The position numbers and the translations under genes were made by a program. 64,000 nucleotides of DNA from Actinomadura coerulea (GTDB taxonomy: Bacteria; Actinomycetota; Actinomycetes; Streptosporangiales; Streptosporangiaceae), in the NCBI RefSeq assembly GCF_014208105.1, contig NZ_JACHMQ010000001.1:6634001-6698000 (forward strand). Direction: 5' to 3'. Shown here in pieces: positions 60,469 to 64,000 of this stretch (the stretch's first letter is position 1; every line of letters begins with the position of its first letter). The notes beneath the pieces are model-generated. The model was not told the origin of the DNA and did not search any database. It worked only from the letters and a program-made list of their open reading frames with translations.

Positions 60469-61445
60469 GCGATCGCCTCCGGCCCCACCGGCGCGGCCGC
60501 GGTGAAGAACCGGGCGATGTGGGAGTGGTCGGGCGGCAGCCCCCGGGTGATCCGCTCGTGCAGGTAGCCGAGGATCTCGTCGAACAGCAGGTTCGGCATG
60601 CGCCGGCGGCGCGCGATGAGATCGTCCCGGTGCCGCTCCAGCGCGACCAGCCAGGCGCGGTACCCCTCCACGACCGGGTCCGCCACCGGCCACTTGGCGT
60701 TGATGTAGTCGCGGGCCACGGCGAACTTCGACGGCGAGATCAGCTGCGCTCCGGACACCACCCCGCTGGTGTCGGGGATCTGGTGGTAGACGGAGGTGAT
60801 CTCGTCCACGAAGGCGACGCGGTAGTTCAGCTGGGCGGTCAGCGCGATCCACAGGTCCCAGTCCTCGCAGACGTCCAGCCGCGGATCGAACCGGACGTCG
60901 GTGCGCCGGAAGTTGCGCACGATCACCGAACCGGTGTGCAGGTAGTTCGCCACCATCAGGAAGCGGAGATCGTAGGGGTAGGCCTTGAGCCGGTGGTCGC
61001 CGAGGTTTTTCGGCAGGGCGTCCAGCCGCCGCTCGGACACGACGGCGCCCAGGTAGACGAAGTCCGCCTCCCCCCGCCGCAGCGGCTCGCACCCGACGGC
61101 CAGGTGCGGGGGCAGGAAGACGTCATCGTCGTCGAGGAACGCGATGTACTCGCCCTGGGCGGCGTCGATGGCGACGTTGCGCGGCACCGACGCCCCGCCC
61201 GAGCAGCGGTCGAGCTCGATCAGCGTGACGCGCAGCCGCGGCTTCCAGGCGTCCACGAGGCCGCCGACGGACCGGCCGCCGTCGTTGACCACGATCGCCT
61301 CGACCGCGTCCCCGTCGTCGGAGAGCCTCCGGGCGGCCGTCCTGACGCTGTTCAGCGCCGCGTCCAGCGCCGCGGCACGGTTCAGGGTGGGGATGATGAC
61401 GCTGACCAGCGGCCGGGAGCGGGGGGTGCGCAGGTCAGCCGGCAT
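60465..61445 (-). CDS. Glycosyltransferase family 2 (GT-A)
   Basis: A 326-aa enzyme: VSVIIPTLNRAAALDAALNSV, IVVNDGG, GEYIAFLDDDDVFLPPHLA (DxD metal site) and CEDWDLWIALTAQLNYR (acceptor-side base). It would transfer a sugar or aminosugar. Its ATG overlaps the end of the carbamoyltransferase by 11 bases. Confidence 0.92.
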   Translation of the reverse strand: MPADLRTPRSRPLVSVIIPTLNRAAALDAALNSVRTAARRLSDDGDAVEAIVVNDGGRSVGGLVDAWKPRLRVTLIELDRCSGGASVPRNVAIDAAQGEYIAFLDDDDVFLPPHLAVGCEPLRRGEADFVYLGAVVSERRLDALPKNLGDHRLKAYPYDLRFLMVANYLHTGSVIVRNFRRTDVRFDPRLDVCEDWDLWIALTAQLNYRVAFVDEITSVYHQIPDTSGVVSGAQLISPSKFAVARDYINAKWPVADPVVEGYRAWLVALERHRDDLIARRRRMPNLLFDEILGYLHERITRGLPPDHSHIARFFTAAAPVGPEAIA

Positions 61446-63006
61446 GTCCGCCTCCCGAGGCCGTCCGCGTGTACCAGCGGTCGCCGACGACCATGTCGTC
61501 GATGCCGCGTTCCTCGCAGTAGGCGGCGAGGTCCGACATCCGGTTGATGAACCCCCGCCGCAGGTGGTTGAGCGAGGTGTTGCACAGCACGCCCAGCCCG
61601 GTGCGGTCGGCGAACGCGCTCAGCAGGCCGTGCAGCGGCGGATTGCCCGCCGCGGTGACGCTCTGGGCGCGGGCCGAGCCGTCGACGTGGGTCACCGCCG
61701 CCAGCCGCGGCGACCGGACGCGCCGGAAGTACAGCATGTACGGGTCGGGGAAGTCCTCGACGAAGGCCTCCGCGAGATCCTCCTCGCGGCAGCACGGCGC
61801 GATCGGCCGGTACGGCTCCCGCCGCTTGATCTCGTTGAGCCGGTCCCGGGTCGCCGGCGAGTAGGGCTCGGCCAGCAGCGACCGGTTGCCCAGCGCGCGG
61901 GGACCGACCTCCCAGCGTCCCTGCACCCAGGCGACGATCCGGCCGGACGCGAGCGCCGCCGCCAGGGCGCGGTCGTCGCGGGGCCGGTCGTGCCACCGGC
62001 CCGGATCGGGGCGCGTGTCGACGACGAAGTCGAGCCCGGCGTACACCGACCAGTCGATCGGCGTGGTGCGGCCGTGGTGGGCCAGCGCGTCGATCGCGGT
62101 CCCGATCGCCGACCCGGAGTCGCTGGTGCACGGCGGAACGAACACCGAGCTGAAGTGCCCGAGGTCGCGCCACGCCGCGTTCCAGTCGCAGTTGAGCCCG
62201 CAGCCGCCCGAGATCCGCAGCGGCGTGCCGGCCGGCAGCTCGCGGACCGCGGCCTCGGCGAACATGTCGAAGATCCGCTTGGTGAGCAGGGCCGCGGCCG
62301 TCTTCGCGGCCTTCGACTGGACGCCGGCGTTGTAGAGCACGGTGTCGGCGAAGTCGGCCTTCGGCGCGGGGTTGACGACCGGCGCGGCCAGGATGCGGTC
62401 GACGGCGGACTCGATGTCGGCGTCGGCGTCCTTCGCGTCGGCGTACGCCGCCAGCGCCATCAGCTTGCCGCTGCCGTCCGTGCGGGGCGTCTGCCCGTGG
62501 TCGGGGAACGTCGGATCGGCCAGCGAGAACAGGAACGCGTAGCGGTCGCCCGGGTGGGGCAGCACCGGGACGGTGCGCACGACCCGCCAGTCCCGGTCGA
62601 CCAGGTGGAACGAGCCGATCACGCCTTCCCAGACCAGGACGGTGCTCAGCTCCTCGTCCCCCGGCGGCGCCATCCCGACGGCGGTCATCAGGTGCGAGCG
62701 CTCATGCGACGACGTGAAGTACTCGACCTCGGAGCCGAAGAACCGGATCCTGCTGCTCCGCACGGCCGAGACCCCCGAGTAGCCGGCGCCGATCGCGCCG
62801 CCCGTGCGCGGCTTGGCCCAGCCGCCGAGCGCCACCACGTCCGGCATGCGGTCCAGCCGCTGGGCGGCCTCCAGCAGCGTCGTCGGAGTCAGCGGCGCGT
62901 ACCGGGGGAACGTGTCCTTCTCCGACTCCAGGCACCACAGCAGCCGGCCGTCCTCGACCACCGCGATGGATCCGTCATGGCCTGGTTTGATCGCCATGAT
63001 CAGCAT
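61435..63006 (-). CDS. Carbamoyltransferase (NodU/CmcH/TobZ family)
   Basis: A 523-aa enzyme making O-carbamoyl esters from carbamoyl phosphate and ATP. N-terminal Kae1-like domain opens IMAIKPGHDGSIAVVEDGRL and has SSHERSHLMTAVGM for the metal-binding His; the C-terminal domain has WVQGRWEVGPRALGNRSLLAEP and CNTSLNHLRRGFINRMSDL. Slightly shorter than TobZ. It would decorate a sugar hydroxyl. Translationally coupled to the creatininase gene (TAATG). Confidence 0.93.
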   Translation of the reverse strand: MLIMAIKPGHDGSIAVVEDGRLLWCLESEKDTFPRYAPLTPTTLLEAAQRLDRMPDVVALGGWAKPRTGGAIGAGYSGVSAVRSSRIRFFGSEVEYFTSSHERSHLMTAVGMAPPGDEELSTVLVWEGVIGSFHLVDRDWRVVRTVPVLPHPGDRYAFLFSLADPTFPDHGQTPRTDGSGKLMALAAYADAKDADADIESAVDRILAAPVVNPAPKADFADTVLYNAGVQSKAAKTAAALLTKRIFDMFAEAAVRELPAGTPLRISGGCGLNCDWNAAWRDLGHFSSVFVPPCTSDSGSAIGTAIDALAHHGRTTPIDWSVYAGLDFVVDTRPDPGRWHDRPRDDRALAAALASGRIVAWVQGRWEVGPRALGNRSLLAEPYSPATRDRLNEIKRREPYRPIAPCCREEDLAEAFVEDFPDPYMLYFRRVRSPRLAAVTHVDGSARAQSVTAAGNPPLHGLLSAFADRTGLGVLCNTSLNHLRRGFINRMSDLAAYCEERGIDDMVVGDRWYTRTASGGGHAG

Positions 63007-63770
63007 TACGGGAGGACCTCCTGCGGGGATTCGCCGAGCTCGCGGGCGACCGCGGCGACCAGGTTGGTGACGATCTCTGTCATCAGCCGCGCGCCGATGG
63101 CGGGGCTCGCCGCCGCCGCCCGGTAGACGACGCCGGTCTTGGTCCGCAGATCCTGCGGCACGGGGAGGACGAAGTAGCGCGCCCGGCGCGGGATCTCGTC
63201 GTCGGCGAGCAGCTCCTCCCGGACCAGGTGCGGCGCGGCGTGCATCACCAGGCTCGTCTCCACCATCGCCGCGTGGTGGTCGTCGTGGCGGGCGACGCCG
63301 GTCTCGGCGGCGATCGCGTTGCGGCTCTCCTCGGTCACCACGTCCCACCAGGTGACGGCCATGATCCGGGCTTGCGGCGCGGTGTCGGCGAACAGCTCGG
63401 CCGCCTCCCTGAGCGCGCCCAGGTTGACCTTGTGCGAGTCGAGCAGCACGAACCTGCGGGCGCCGTGCCGGTAGGAGGCGCGCAGGACGTCCAGCACCAG
63501 GTTGGTGAACGTCGCGGCCCGCACGTTGGTGACGCCCGGGAACCGGCCTCCGCTGGCCGCGGGGTCGGTGGCCAGGCCGTAGGTCAGGGGCGGCAGGACC
63601 AGGACGTCCAGCCGCTCCTCCAGCTGCCGGGCGAGGTGGTCGGAGATGATCGTGTCGGCGGAGAGCGGCAGGTGGGGGCCGTGGCCGTCGATCGAGCCGA
63701 TCGGCAGGACGACGATCCGCCGCCCGATCTCGTCGTCGTACTCCTGCCACGTCATGTCCGCGATGCGCAT
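63006..63770 (-). CDS. Creatininase-family amidohydrolase (MftE-like)
   Basis: A 254-aa enzyme: PIGSIDGHGPHLPLSADT (metal site, Asp replacing the usual Glu), LLDSHKVNLGAL and HHAAMVETSLVMH (second metal-site Glu). Creatininase relatives hydrolyse amide bonds in creatinine, in riboflavin/F420 precursor formamides (ArfB) and in mycofactocin maturation (MftE). Here it sits between a Cys-rich gene fragment and the carbamoyltransferase, coupled at both ends, so it probably acts in the cluster pathway. Confidence 0.9.
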   Translation of the reverse strand: MRIADMTWQEYDDEIGRRIVVLPIGSIDGHGPHLPLSADTIISDHLARQLEERLDVLVLPPLTYGLATDPAASGGRFPGVTNVRAATFTNLVLDVLRASYRHGARRFVLLDSHKVNLGALREAAELFADTAPQARIMAVTWWDVVTEESRNAIAAETGVARHDDHHAAMVETSLVMHAAPHLVREELLADDEIPRRARYFVLPVPQDLRTKTGVVYRAAAASPAIGARLMTEIVTNLVAAVARELGESPQEVLP

Positions 63771-64000
63771 CAGTGTGTCTCCTCTGTGGAGGGCCCGGCC
63801 GGCGCCGCGTGCGTGAGCGCGCCCGGCACGCCGCCGCGGCGGGCCCGGCCGGCGGCCGCGGACGCGTCGCGCTCGACCCAGCCGAGGCTGGGGGGCGGCG
63901 GTCCGGCGGTGGGGCGGCGCCGCCGCAGGTGCAGGAAGTCCTCCTTGTTGCCGCAGCCGAACCCGGCTCCGCAGGCGGTCCAGGGCTCGCCGGCCGGCCG
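63770..64000 (-). CDS. C-terminal fragment of a Cys-containing protein (runs off right edge)
   Basis: The last 76 residues include WTACGAGFGCGNKEDFLHLR, with two cysteines, followed by a Pro/Arg/Ala-rich tail. The frame is open to the window end. Such Cys-Gly motifs occur in radical SAM and Fe-S proteins, but this is not enough to name a family. Its TGA overlaps the creatininase ATG (TGATG). Confidence 0.5.
   Translation of the reverse strand, partial: RPAGEPWTACGAGFGCGNKEDFLHLRRRRPTAGPPPPSLGWVERDASAAAGRARRGGVPGALTHAAPAGPSTEETH

Overview
The window is high-GC DNA with actinomycete features throughout: GTG and TTG starts, XRE/DUF5753 regulators with a DUF397 partner, a secreted snapalysin-type protease, KstR-like and mycobacterial-type LexA boxes, and tRNA genes without an encoded CCA end. 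The gene content fits a chromosome of a filamentous actinomycete, perhaps near Actinomadura or other Streptosporangiales. That placement is inference from gene families, not from a phylogenetic marker.

Region 1 (1-7.2 kb) is a patchwork of small genes and debris at a tRNA-Phe integration hotspot. It holds a YciI/DHFR-like pair, a lipase-like lipoprotein, a decayed tyrosine integrase, an intact XRE antitoxin behind a decapitated RelE/HigB-type toxin, a cold-shock protein and a DEAD-box RNA helicase. The segment from 3.7 to 7.05 kb is bounded by a perfect 39-bp direct repeat of the 3' half of tRNA-Phe, which is what an integrated element leaves.

Region 2 (7.4-30.8 kb) is mixed chromosomal content. 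It includes an amino-acid permease, a membrane adenylate cyclase, a GDPD, LysR and histidine kinase regulators, a cNMP-binding/cyclase-like fusion, and a WhiJ-like XRE + DUF397 pair. Next come a secreted tripeptidylaminopeptidase-type hydrolase broken by one in-frame stop behind four 11-bp-phased repeats, a beta-helix/double-AAA protein, AlkB with a LexA-type box, a UbiB kinase, a second XRE/DUF5753 regulator and an XRE-ImmA/IrrE gene paired with an unknown 213-aa gene. The region ends with a solute-binding lipoprotein and a fused receiver/thioredoxin-reductase-like protein that lacks its catalytic cysteines.

Region 3 (31-34.8 kb) is a four-gene operon (SnoaL-like, DUF1214, SDR, sulfotransferase-family) with two KstR-like operators, probably for steroid or related lipid metabolism. 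Region 4 (34.8-53.2 kb) holds transporters, an ECF sigma factor with a SnoaL tail, a methyltransferase, a lipid kinase, a class II amidotransferase, two secreted proteases, an ICL/PEP-mutase enzyme, a two-component system plus an orphan response regulator, a frameshifted ppk2, a TetR-controlled FtsX-type ABC exporter, and two more transporters.

Region 5 (53.6-64 kb, running off the right edge) looks like part of a sugar-derived metabolite cluster. It contains a UDP-sugar epimerase/decarboxylase, three kinase-like proteins, a HAD phosphatase, two glycosyltransferases, an arylsulfotransferase-like protein, a NodU/CmcH carbamoyltransferase and a creatininase-family enzyme. Most are translationally coupled. 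This is the best candidate for an undescribed system, but the core scaffold genes must lie outside the window.
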